The notes under the pieces are model-generated. The model saw only the letters and a list, made by a program, of their open reading frames with translations, made no database searches and was not told the DNA's origin. A program made the position numbers and the translations under genes. From the NCBI GenBank assembly GCA_937921695.1, contig CAKZTZ010000010.1:1-62680 (forward strand): 62,680 nucleotides of DNA, written 5' to 3'. Below, one piece after another: positions 1-7,511 of this stretch (position 1 is the first letter of the stretch; each line of letters starts with the position of its first letter). This DNA comes from an uncultured Sulfolobales archaeon (GTDB lineage: Archaea > Thermoproteota > Thermoprotei_A > Sulfolobales > Acidilobaceae).

Positions 1-44
1 ACAGGATCTAAAACTGTAAGCCTCAAAACATGCCTAGACAACAC
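1..44 (-). CDS. ABC permease, left-arm copy, cut by window edge
   Basis: The first 14 codons or so of a membrane permease run out of the window to the left. The DNA is the near-identical reverse complement of the start of the intact permease at 6487-7230. A longer N-terminus is open in the right copy (TTG at 6430) but is frameshifted by one base in this arm near position 60. That comparison favours the GTG at 42-44 (6487 in the right arm) as the true start of both. It probably formed the transport channel of the left cassette, divergent from the secreted-protein gene at 251. Whether the full-length gene is intact cannot be seen here. Confidence 0.6.
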   Translation of the reverse strand, partial: MLSRHVLRLTVLDP

Positions 45-250
45 AGCCCACCCGGAACAAAAGTTAAAACACGAGAATTTAAATGCCTAGCCACACACAA
101 CCCAAACCCTAAACTCAGAAAGCTCAAGAGAATAAGACCATCCCCGAAAAACCCATAAACGACCACACCCCCCGAAAAGACCGGGCAGAAGAAGATAAAA
201 ATATTGTAAATTCTGAATAGATACGTTAAAAAAGGGTTGAGGGTGGGACC
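45..250. promoter_or_regulatory. Divergent promoter of left cassette
   Basis: This is an A/T-rich spacer between the outward permease and the secreted-protein gene. A TATA-like TAAAAATATT lies at about 196-205, and a GGGTGGGACC leader directly precedes the ATG at 251. The segment is highly similar to the reverse complement of 6313-6486, apart from an extra stretch of roughly 27 bases here near 145-175. Confidence 0.5.
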
Positions 251-640
251 ATGCTAGCTAGACCCGTTAAAATCCTAGCTGCGGCAACTCTAGCTATAAC
301 CCTACTCGCAATAGTAGCCTACACGGACATATTCCTATACGACTATGAGGAGGCTTCTGGAGTTTGCGCTACGGTTTACGCTAAAGTTTGGGGATGGGCT
401 GAACAGGACGCGTACGGGTGTCTGACAGGTGGGCTTTATGGGATCGGTGGAGGTGGAGATGCTAAGGATATTCGTTGCCTTGATGTGTTTCCATGGAGGG
501 ATGGACCTATTATAGAATCGACTCCTAGCGGTGACAGAGCTTATGTGATAACCACAGCTTACATTCTCGGGGAAGACGGCTATGTATATGCTGACGCTAT
601 AGCTATAGCTTCAATACGGGCTGTTAAAGGGGCCTGCTGA
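251..640 (+). CDS. Small secreted or membrane-tethered protein, left copy
   Basis: A 129-residue protein of no family I recognise. Residues 7-25 form a hydrophobic signal or anchor (KILAAATLAITLLAIVAY), followed by a compact exported domain with four cysteines (near 39, 57, 76 and 129) that could form disulfides. The paralogue is at 5908-6312; the first 12 residues are nearly identical, while the exported parts are only loosely similar and the right copy has fewer cysteines. It is the first gene of a cassette with a surface protein and an ABC ATPase, so it is probably exported or handled by that transporter. A substrate-binding subunit or a secreted peptide-like effector are both possible. 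Confidence 0.7.
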   Translation: MLARPVKILAAATLAITLLAIVAYTDIFLYDYEEASGVCATVYAKVWGWAEQDAYGCLTGGLYGIGGGGDAKDIRCLDVFPWRDGPIIESTPSGDRAYVITTAYILGEDGYVYADAIAIASIRAVKGAC

Positions 641-698
641 TAATATCAACGTTTTAACCTCCACCTTTTCCTCTTTAATTTTTGGGTGGAGTGTTTTA

Positions 699-2261
699 AT
701 GTTGGGTTTTCGTAGGTTCTCGGCTTTAATGGTTACATTTCTAATGTTATTGCTTATGTTAGGCTTAGGGTTTGTGAGACCTTCGCACAGCTCCCAGCTG
801 GAGGATCTATACGGACTTCTAGGGCTCAAAGCAGAATACGAATATCCTCATTTAAGCCTGAAGGGGTATGCTGCGTCATGGTTTTCGCTTTCGGGGCCTC
901 CAAAGCCACTACTCCTAGCTAAATATAGGTTCCTCCTTGAGGAGGTTTTGAGCCCTGATAAGAAGTGGTATTCATACCTTAAACAGCGAGGAGCTGAGGA
1001 TCCTATCACTGTTTTTAATGGTCTGGAGTCTTATGTTTTAAGGGAAGTTGATGGGAAGAGGGAGAATTTCTATTATAGGTTTTCTTGGCATGTTGTTGGT
1101 TATGATGGCTCATACTATACTGTAGTCTTGAGGCTTAAAATATATTATTATGATTTTGTTAATATGAAGCCTATATATGAGTTCTCTGAGATAGTCGAGC
1201 CTGTTATGGTCTCGGTGTATGATAGGCGTGTTATATATGAGTGTGTTGATGTTGGTGTTTGGCCTTTCTGGCTAATGCCGTGGGAGCGTTATGAAGGCGC
1301 TAAAGTTGAGCTTGCTGAAGTCTCACCATTCTTCGAATTAAACAATGTCTCTAACCCGCTTAACGTGCTCAACATAACTTTCGACGTGAAAGTGAAAAAA
1401 GCCTCTCTCGGAAGTGCCTTGGCCAGGTATTTCAGAGATGCCCTTAGTATTGTAGCTGAGAGAGTTTTTGAGGCTAGGACGGAGGTTGTGGACCCTATTA
1501 GTGGAATGGAGGTTTACAGATTTACGGGGGAGAAGGAGAAGTTTATTGGGGAGTTATGGCTAGAAGCTTACATGAAAATGCTCAGAAAATATTACCCGCA
1601 ACTTTATACTAAGCCAACAATCATATGGGGAATGGGCACTGGATGGGTCCTGTTTGCCCCTAACAATTTATATGATACTGTAACTGGGGTTGCCTTAAAA
1701 GTCTTCGGTGTTAACGATGTGTTCTTAATGGTCGTACCTTTAGAGAATTACCGGCATTTGAACGGCTTTCAAGACTGGCTCATAGTATCTATCACTAAGG
1801 AGCCTCCCTCCAGTGAGGATTCGGTTACGGTCACTTGCCCAGTTATAATCACAGCTAAGAAAACCACAACACCTCAGACGACTACGCCTCAAACAGGAGA
1901 ACATACTACGACACAAACAGAAACTACACCAGCAACTACAACACCTACTGAGACTGCAACTCAAATAGCGAATGTTACGATTACACCTTTAGAGGTTCAA
2001 AACCTTACTACGACACAGTTGGAGACTAGGACGGAGTTGGATCAGCTGACTATATCAAGACCTGGAACAGTTACGACACAGGAGCCTGCTAGAGAGCGGG
2101 CTACCACAACTATAACTGCGGCTAAACCCCCGGAACCCCCTAAGCCCGTTGAAACCCGTGGGGGGCTCCTAAGTTTCGAGATTGCAATAGCAACTCTAAC
2201 CTTACTGATCCTAGCAGTCTCTATCGCGGTTTTCATTTTAACCTCTCATAGGAGGGTTTAG
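699..2261 (+). CDS. Thr-rich membrane-anchored surface protein, left copy
   Basis: A 520-residue exported protein. It has an N-terminal signal (about residues 1-28), a large ectodomain to about residue 380, a Thr/Pro-rich stalk at about 385-490 that is probably O-glycosylated, and a C-terminal membrane helix (about 495-515) ending in HRRV. This is the usual layout of archaeal cell-surface proteins held in the cytoplasmic membrane. The paralogue at 4331-5863 shares the layout and conserved blocks such as YYRFSWHVV, VGVWPFWLMPWERYEGA and GVNDVFLMV. It lies between the small secreted protein and the two-TM gene, 3 bases before the latter. It may be the extracellular receptor or adaptor of the ABC system. 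No known domain is recognised. Confidence 0.75.
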   Translation: MLGFRRFSALMVTFLMLLLMLGLGFVRPSHSSQLEDLYGLLGLKAEYEYPHLSLKGYAASWFSLSGPPKPLLLAKYRFLLEEVLSPDKKWYSYLKQRGAEDPITVFNGLESYVLREVDGKRENFYYRFSWHVVGYDGSYYTVVLRLKIYYYDFVNMKPIYEFSEIVEPVMVSVYDRRVIYECVDVGVWPFWLMPWERYEGAKVELAEVSPFFELNNVSNPLNVLNITFDVKVKKASLGSALARYFRDALSIVAERVFEARTEVVDPISGMEVYRFTGEKEKFIGELWLEAYMKMLRKYYPQLYTKPTIIWGMGTGWVLFAPNNLYDTVTGVALKVFGVNDVFLMVVPLENYRHLNGFQDWLIVSITKEPPSSEDSVTVTCPVIITAKKTTTPQTTTPQTGEHTTTQTETTPATTTPTETATQIANVTITPLEVQNLTTTQLETRTELDQLTISRPGTVTTQEPARERATTTITAAKPPEPPKPVETRGGLLSFEIAIATLTLLILAVSIAVFILTSHRRV

Positions 2262-2264
2262 GGG

Positions 2265-2753
2265 TTGAAGAGTTTAGCTTACGTGATTATAGCTTTAAGT
2301 ATCATATCCGCGTTTACGTGGATAGCCCTCTACACTAGGGATGAGTCTGTGCTCGCCCGGTATTCATCTAATTTTAGAGCTAACACTACCGAGCGTATCT
2401 ACTTGTGGCTTATTGAGGGTTGGGCTAACGTCTCTCTTTTCATCCCTCCCTGTCATGCTACAGATTTTATAGTTTACCGTAGGATGGATGGTAGCATTAT
2501 TTACCGAGAGTTTTTCGAAGGGCCTAGGAGGGAGCTCCTCCAAGTCCACATCCCAATATCCGGCCACTACGTATTCCAAGTTGCTAGTAAGCGTGTTGAG
2601 AATTGCACAGCCCCAGATATCCCGGGGGCTATCATAGTATACCAGTGGGGTCAGCCCGAGTTTAAACTTAGAACTCTAACTCTCACAATCACAACCATAA
2701 TGTTAGTCCCTGGAGCTCTAATACTAGCTTATTCTGTTTTGAGGTTGAGGTAG
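2265..2753 (+). CDS. Two-TM ectodomain protein, left copy
   Basis: A 162-residue protein starting at a TTG 3 bases after the preceding stop. It has an N-terminal helix (residues 3-20), an extracytoplasmic domain with two cysteines, and a C-terminal helix (about 137-158). The paralogue at 3843-4334 is well conserved, with QWGQPEFKLRTL before the last helix identical in both. It ends directly before an ABC ATPase start, so it is probably an accessory subunit of that transporter. Its family is unknown to me. Confidence 0.7.
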   Translation: MKSLAYVIIALSIISAFTWIALYTRDESVLARYSSNFRANTTERIYLWLIEGWANVSLFIPPCHATDFIVYRRMDGSIIYREFFEGPRRELLQVHIPISGHYVFQVASKRVENCTAPDIPGAIIVYQWGQPEFKLRTLTLTITTIMLVPGALILAYSVLRLR

Positions 2754-2754
2754 T

Positions 2755-2964
2755 ATGGGTTCTGTTGTCGAGGTTAGGGGTGTTAGGAAGGTTTACTTGT
2801 TTAATGTAGCAAATGTAGATTTTGATGTTGAAAGTGGAGGAATACACGTAGTATTGGGGCCTAATGGTAGTGGTAAGAGCTCCCCCCATCTCTTTATGTG
2901 GAGTGATTATAGAGTCGAAGACAGCCTCAGCACTAGCTCGCAAAGCGGGCTACGCATAAGCTAG
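2755..2964 (+). pseudogene. Truncated ABC ATPase, left copy
   Basis: The first 42 residues match the intact ATPase at 3173-3841 through the P-loop GPNGSGKS. Homology then stops within one codon, and the frame runs about 27 unrelated residues to a stop. Signature, Walker B and H-loop are all missing, so this copy cannot hydrolyse ATP. The fusion sequence from 2881 on is derived from the region upstream of and within the gene at 7512. The left cassette would have to borrow the right-arm ATPase to work. Confidence 0.85.
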
Positions 2965-3172
2965 GGGGTCCTAACAATAGAGAGATATAATGACTGGATA
3001 GTTGAAACCCCTTCAAACTCTCTTCTAGATCATCCTGTTGCTTCAAGGGCTTCACCCTATGGTGCGAGGTTTTGGGGTGGGCCTCTCAGCTCCAGCTATT
3101 ATGGATAGCGAAGTCACATTATTTAGGGGAAAATAGGGAAAGGGTAGGGAAAGAATATAGCGCCTCATTATG
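2881..3172. other. Scrambled junction at centre of inverted repeat
   Basis: A mosaic without an intact gene. 2881-2905 is a direct copy of 7481-7505. 2906-2975 is a diverged inverted copy of about 7574-7642, the signal-peptide end of the gene at 7512. 3079-3112 is a direct copy of 3671-3705 inside the intact ATPase. 3113-3155 resembles the inverted TCCCTAT-rich stretch at about 7425-7480. Between these, 2965-3108 is an open frame without a start codon (it reads LTIERYNDWIVETPSNSLL) that I cannot trace to anything in the window. This suggests repeated template switching or patch repair at the fold-back point. Confidence 0.75.
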
Positions 3173-3841
3173 CTATGGTGCTGTGCCCGGCTGTCTTCTC
3201 AGCTCCACTATTTTTCCTAGTTCCATTCTTGCTGTTGTCTTAGCGTTCTCCATCAGCCTTTCTGGCTTTATGTGTGTTGCTATTATTATTGTCTGACCCT
3301 TCGCAGCCCTTTCCAATATCATGTCTGTTAATGTCTCCACAGACTTCGAGTCTAGGCCTTGGTATGGCTCATCTAATAACAGTATTTCAGGCTCGCCTGT
3401 TAACGCTATTAATAGTAGTGCCTTCCTCTTCATACCAGTACTGTAAGTCCCATAAGGCCTACTCCAGAAGCTTGTCACTCCAAGCGCTTCAGCAACCTCT
3501 AAAACATGAGACCAGGGTGTTCCAAATGTTTTAGATGCAACTTCAGCCGCCTCCCTACACGAAGCCCAGGGTGGCAGGTTAGCCCTGTCCAGTAAAGCTT
3601 TAAGCTTACCGGAAAGCTTCTCAGAATCCCTCCAGGGGTCTAAACCTAGAACCCTAACATAGCCTGAGCTGGGCCTCTCAGCCCCAGCTATTATGGATAG
3701 CAAAGTGCTCTTACCACTACCATTAGGCCCCAGTATTATGTGAACACCGCCACTATCAACATCCAGGTCAACACCATCTAAGGCTACATTGAACAAGTAA
3801 ACCTTCCTAACACCCTTAACCGTCACAGCAGGCGCACTCAT
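3173..3841 (-). CDS. ABC transporter ATPase, right copy (intact)
   Basis: A 222-residue nucleotide-binding subunit. Walker A is GPNGSGKST (residues 38-46), the signature is YSTGMKRK instead of LSGGQ, Walker B is ILLLDEP followed by a QGLD D-loop, and the H-loop is IIATHI. The signature type is common in ABC-2-like exporters. I see no clear Q-loop glutamine between Walker A and the signature. It follows the two-TM gene by 1 base, in the order small secreted protein, surface protein, two-TM protein, ATPase. The likely channel is the divergent permease at 6487. It is the only intact ATPase for both arms. The substrate is unknown. Confidence 0.9.
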   Translation of the reverse strand: MSAPAVTVKGVRKVYLFNVALDGVDLDVDSGGVHIILGPNGSGKSTLLSIIAGAERPSSGYVRVLGLDPWRDSEKLSGKLKALLDRANLPPWASCREAAEVASKTFGTPWSHVLEVAEALGVTSFWSRPYGTYSTGMKRKALLLIALTGEPEILLLDEPYQGLDSKSVETLTDMILERAAKGQTIIIATHIKPERLMENAKTTARMELGKIVELRRQPGTAP

Positions 3842-3842
3842 A

Positions 3843-4334
3843 CTATTTCGACCTCAAAATGAAATATACTAGTATAGTAGTCCCGGGGACTAACAGTATG
3901 GATGTGGCTATGAGGCTTAAAGTTCTAAGTTTAAACTCGGGCTGACCCCACTGGTATACTGTGATAGTCCCAAGAATATCTGGGGCAGTGCAGCCTTCTA
4001 TGCGCCTACTAGCAACATGGAAAATGTGATGGCCTGGTATTGGGATGTGGACTTGAACTAGCTCCATTTTAGGGCCCTCGAAAGCCCCCCGGTACACTAT
4101 GCTACCGTCACCTTCACGGTAAACTATGAGGTCGACAACCTGGCATGGGGGGGCGAACAGGGAGACATTAGCCTGGCCCTCGATAAGCCACAGGTATATG
4201 TAGCTAGTAGTGTTAGCCTTGAAACTAATCGAATACCGGGCTATAGCGGGACTATTATCTCTAGTGTAGAGTGCTATCCATGTGAACGCTGATATAACGC
4301 TTAAAGCTATGAGAATATAAGCTAAACTCTTCAA
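3843..4334 (-). CDS. Two-TM ectodomain protein, right copy
   Basis: A 163-residue paralogue of the protein at 2265-2753, with the same layout: N-terminal helix, extracytoplasmic domain with two cysteines, and a C-terminal helix ending FILRSK. It overlaps the end of the surface-protein gene by 4 bases and is followed after 1 base by the ATPase start, so the three genes are tightly coupled. It is probably an accessory membrane subunit of the ABC system; no known family is recognised. Confidence 0.7.
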   Translation of the reverse strand: MKSLAYILIALSVISAFTWIALYTRDNSPAIARYSISFKANTTSYIYLWLIEGQANVSLFAPPCQVVDLIVYREGDGSIVYRGAFEGPKMELVQVHIPIPGHHIFHVASRRIEGCTAPDILGTITVYQWGQPEFKLRTLSLIATSILLVPGTTILVYFILRSK

Positions 4335-5863
4335 CTCCTAGCCCCTCTACGGGATGCTAAGATGAGGATGGCTGTTGAAACCGCGAGAACTATTATGGTT
4401 AAGGCTGCTATGGCAACCTCTAAACTTAGGAGTCTAGAGGCTTCTTCAACCCTCCGAGGCTCTGGGGGCTTAGCTAGTGTTGGGGGCGGGGTTGTCGGAG
4501 TAGTTTTCTCATAGACGGGTTTTACGGGCGTTGTTGTAGTCTCAGTGTATGTTGCTACCGCATTTCCAGTCGTTACAGTAGGTGTTGTCACTGTTTGAGT
4601 TACAGTCTTATCCTCCACTGTTTGAGTTATAGTTCTATTCTCCACAGGACTGGTAGCTGGACTGGTAGTTGTGATAGTAGGCGTTGTAGCCAGGGTTGGT
4701 ATAGTCGTAACCGCGGCTGTGGTCTCCGTAGTCTTCTCGACTGGGGGAACAGGCTCCTTAGTGATAACCCAAAGCTGGAATGTGTCGAAGTAAGGTAGTA
4801 GTGGTGAGGGCATAACCATGAGGAACACATCATTTATGCCCCAAACTGTTAAAGCAACCCCGGTAACAGAGTCATATAGAATATTAGGGACAAATAAAAT
4901 CCACCCCGTACCCTTTCCCCATATGGCTGTTACGTTAGTTCTAAGTTGTGGGTAGTATTTCCTGGCCATTTTCATATAGGCTTCTATCCAAGGCTCTCCA
5001 ATTATTCTCTCAGCCTCCCCCGTAAACCTGTAAAAATACATATGGGAAGTGGGGTCAAACGCCTCCTCTACTACGGCTCTAAGAACTCTCGCGGGGGATA
5101 CGCCAATCTCATCCCTATAATAACTTTTCAGGGCATCGTCGAGATCAGCCCTCTTCACTGTAGCGTCTAAAGTTACATTGAGTGTTTTGAGCGGGTTAGT
5201 CACGTTGTTCAACTCGAAATATGGCGATATCTCGGCTAGTTTAACCCTGGCGCCTTCATAGCGCTCCCACGGCATTAGCCAGAAAGGCCAAACACCAACA
5301 TCAACACCATTATAGATGATGCGCCTATCATATACTGAAACTTTAACAGTCTCAACCACCTCAGAGAACTCGTATATAGGCTTTTTATTGACGAAATCAT
5401 AGTAATACATTTTCAACCTCAAAACAACAGTATAATATGAGCCATCATAATCTACAACATGCCAGGAAAACCTATAATAGAAACCCTCCCTACGCGGGTC
5501 TTTAACCACATCTCGAACGTATAACCGTAAGACAATGCTAACTACGAGGGGGTCATCTTTAAACCTAAACCTCTCCTCAAAATATGAATACCACTTCTTA
5601 TCTGGGCTTAAAATCTCCTTCATAAGAAAATTATACTTAGCTAAAAAGAGGGCTTCCGGCGTCATCGGTAGCGAGAAGTATCCCTCCTTGTATTTCGCCA
5701 TGCTTATATTGGGGTACTCGTACTCGATCTTAAGCCCTAAGAGCCCATAGGGGTCTTCTAGCTTGGAGCTTTGCGAAGAACCAGTAAACCCTAAGCCTAG
5801 CGCGGACATCAACACCAGGAATGTTACTATTAGAGAGGAAAGCTTGTGAATCAACACCAGCAC
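4331..5863 (-). CDS. Thr-rich membrane-anchored surface protein, right copy
   Basis: A 510-residue paralogue of the protein at 699-2261, starting at GTG. It has a signal segment (about 5-27), a large ectodomain, a Thr-rich stalk (about 365-470) and a C-terminal helix (about 480-500) followed by ASRRGARS. The N-terminal third of the ectodomain and the WPFWLMPWERYEGA block are well conserved between copies, whereas the stalks differ. It is predicted to sit on the outer face of the membrane as the receptor-like or scaffold part of the cassette. Confidence 0.75.
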   Translation of the reverse strand: MLVLIHKLSSLIVTFLVLMSALGLGFTGSSQSSKLEDPYGLLGLKIEYEYPNISMAKYKEGYFSLPMTPEALFLAKYNFLMKEILSPDKKWYSYFEERFRFKDDPLVVSIVLRLYVRDVVKDPRREGFYYRFSWHVVDYDGSYYTVVLRLKMYYYDFVNKKPIYEFSEVVETVKVSVYDRRIIYNGVDVGVWPFWLMPWERYEGARVKLAEISPYFELNNVTNPLKTLNVTLDATVKRADLDDALKSYYRDEIGVSPARVLRAVVEEAFDPTSHMYFYRFTGEAERIIGEPWIEAYMKMARKYYPQLRTNVTAIWGKGTGWILFVPNILYDSVTGVALTVWGINDVFLMVMPSPLLPYFDTFQLWVITKEPVPPVEKTTETTAAVTTIPTLATTPTITTTSPATSPVENRTITQTVEDKTVTQTVTTPTVTTGNAVATYTETTTTPVKPVYEKTTPTTPPPTLAKPPEPRRVEEASRLLSLEVAIAALTIIVLAVSTAILILASRRGARS

Positions 5864-5907
5864 ACCCCATAGGGAAAAAAGGAAGGTTAAAGGTTTAAAG
5901 TTTTAAC

Positions 5908-6312
5908 CTAGCTGGCATCCCCTATAGATAGCGGTGCACAGGTACCCCTATAAGCTAATATCTGAGCTACGGCCACGGCATCTGTTTCGCCGCCATAACG
6001 TGATATTGTTATCACGATAGCCGTTTCGCCCTCGGGGGTAAATGTTTCAAATGGGCCGAGAACCACTATAGATCCGCCAGCTTTCACTATGCCGCCTCCC
6101 CAACCATCAACATCATATAGAAAGCCCGTCGTACCGCTATAGTCATCGCATAGAAAGGCCTTCCCCTCAACATAGGCGAAGACCCAAGAATATTTTCCAG
6201 TAGCCTCCCTATAGTCAGATAAGAGTATGGATCTCGCATAAGCGACAGTCGCTGTCAACACTATTAGGGCTAAGACCAGGGCTGCTAGGATTTTAGTGGG
6301 TCTAGCTAGCAT
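5908..6312 (-). CDS. Small secreted or membrane-tethered protein, right copy
   Basis: A 134-residue paralogue of the protein at 251-640. The beginning MLARP.KILAA and its DNA, including the upstream GGTTGAGGGTGGGACC leader, are almost the same. The exported domain is strongly diverged, glycine-rich, and has two cysteines instead of four. The leader is thus more conserved than the exported cargo, as in families of secreted effectors or fast-evolving binding proteins. Function unknown. Confidence 0.7.
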   Translation of the reverse strand: MLARPTKILAALVLALIVLTATVAYARSILLSDYREATGKYSWVFAYVEGKAFLCDDYSGTTGFLYDVDGWGGGIVKAGGSIVVLGPFETFTPEGETAIVITISRYGGETDAVAVAQILAYRGTCAPLSIGDAS

Positions 6313-6486
6313 GGTCCCACCCTCAACCTTTTTTTTAAGTATCTCCCCAGAGTTTAAATATTTTTATCTTCTTCTGCCAGGTCTTTTCGGGGGTGGTTTT
6401 ATTCTCTTGATCTGAGTGTAGGGTTTGGGTTGTGGGTGGGTAGGCATTTAAATTCTCGTGTTTTAACTTTTGCTCGGGGGTGGGCT
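6313..6486. promoter_or_regulatory. Divergent promoter of right cassette
   Basis: The spacer between the divergent secreted-protein and permease genes. Reading toward the secreted protein there is a TAAAAATATTTAAA TATA-like run at about 6354-6367, then the GGGTGGGACC leader. Much of it is identical to the left-arm promoter although the genes have diverged, so it is either under selection or was recently homogenised. Confidence 0.5.
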
Positions 6487-7230
6487 GTGTTGTCTAGGTA
6501 TGTTTTGAGGCTTACAGTTTTAGATCCTGTGGTTCTTGTTTTAGCTTGTCTTGCTGCTGGAGTCGCATTGTACTATATTGTTGGTTTTCCCATCGCGTAT
6601 ATGGGGGCTGGTGGTAGTGGCTATTTAACTTACGAGGTTCGAGTAAACCCTCTCGAATTTGAGCGGAGAATAAGCGGCTACATATACTTCGAGGTTTCCA
6701 GGAATATTTTTAGGTCTTTTCTTGTTTTGGGGGCTGTGAGTGCTGTTTTCGGTGCTTATGTTGTTGGGGCTTCTAGGGATTTGGGTTATAGTTCTCTAGC
6801 TAACTTGATGGGTTTGGGTAGGAGGAGTTATTTGAGGCTCTCAATATTAGCGCCCATAGTAATTTATTTAATAGTGCCTAGTGTGACTGCAGCCCTAATA
6901 GCCCCGCTCCTAAAAGACTATAACCTGATGAGGTACTGGCAGACTCCTGCGGCCACAGCATTAATAGTTATGACTGTGCTGGCAGTGCAGCTAGCGATAG
7001 CAATGATACTAACGCATATAGCGGCGAACACCTACAGGGGGATAATACTAACACTGATAACAATATACATACTAGGAATAGTGGGGGCTCACGAGAAACT
7101 CATAGTGAAACCTGGGGAAATGGAGCCTTTAAACGAATTTCTACTAAGAATAGCTGGGATAGCGGCAATAGCAATAGCAGTGTTAGCGGTAGCATACATG
7201 ATAGTAGAGAGGAGGACGACAACAAGGTAA
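6487..7230 (+). CDS. ABC-type membrane permease, right copy
   Basis: About 247 residues from the GTG at 6487; an in-frame TTG at 6430 is possible but is not conserved in the left arm. I count six membrane helices, with a GLGRRSYLRLSIL cytoplasmic loop like the coupling helix of permeases of the ABC-2 and related classes. It is divergent from the secreted-protein operon with the ATPase at 3173, and is probably the transport channel of that ATPase. The direction of transport cannot be told. Codon use goes from G/T-rich at the start to A/C-rich at the end. Confidence 0.7.
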   Translation: MLSRYVLRLTVLDPVVLVLACLAAGVALYYIVGFPIAYMGAGGSGYLTYEVRVNPLEFERRISGYIYFEVSRNIFRSFLVLGAVSAVFGAYVVGASRDLGYSSLANLMGLGRRSYLRLSILAPIVIYLIVPSVTAALIAPLLKDYNLMRYWQTPAATALIVMTVLAVQLAIAMILTHIAANTYRGIILTLITIYILGIVGAHEKLIVKPGEMEPLNEFLLRIAGIAAIAIAVLAVAYMIVERRTTTR

Positions 7231-7511
7231 AAGCGTGGGCAGCCGCCTTAAAGCTCAAATATTTACATACGTCCCTAAAGCTCGGGACTCCTAAGTTTAG
7301 CTTAACTCTGGAGCTAAGGGTTCTCGCTAGCTGTGTAGCGGTGCTCTTCAGCCTGTAACGGCTAATGGGGCTACACTAGCTAGCTGTTATGTGGGGAATA
7401 AGTGAGGTTGACCATTTGGAATTCTCACGTTTTCCCTATCTTTTCCCTATGGTTTCCCTATTTTTCCTCTAAATAGTATGTCCCCCCATCTCTTTATGTG
7501 GAGTGAGGTGA
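7231..7511. other. Intergenic region with hairpin and TCCCTAT repeats
   Basis: No gene is seen in these 281 bases. An imperfect inverted repeat pairs GCTAGCTGTGTAGC (about 7327-7340) with GCTACACTAGCTAGC (about 7370-7384). 7430-7475 carries several copies of TTCCCTAT. 7481-7505 was copied into the centre of the inverted repeat at 2881-2905. A GAGGTGA ribosome-binding site directly precedes the GTG at 7512. Confidence 0.5.

Larger units (their letters stand above)
1..2880 (+). repeat. Left arm of long imperfect inverted repeat
   Basis: This arm pairs in inverted orientation with 3711-6530. Gene order is the same in both arms: permease, divergent promoter, small secreted protein, Thr-rich surface protein, two-TM protein, ABC ATPase. 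Identity is patchy. The permease start, the promoter, the stretch around the start codon at 251, and the Walker A region are close to identical, whereas the coding bodies have diverged strongly. The repeat clearly continues beyond the left edge. Confidence 0.9.
3711..6530 (-). repeat. Right arm of long imperfect inverted repeat
   Basis: The inverted partner of 1-2880. Homology runs from the Walker A region of the ATPase out to the beginning of the permease. Only this arm carries the complete ATPase (3173-3841) and, within the window, a complete permease (6487-7230). Confidence 0.9.

Noticed and set aside
2965-3108. Small gene in the repeat centre
   Set aside because: The frame is open but has no start codon or promoter and lies in a patchwork of copied fragments.
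7430-7480. CRISPR-like short repeat array of TTCCCTAT
   Set aside because: The units are too short, irregularly spaced and without spacers; no cas genes are in the window.
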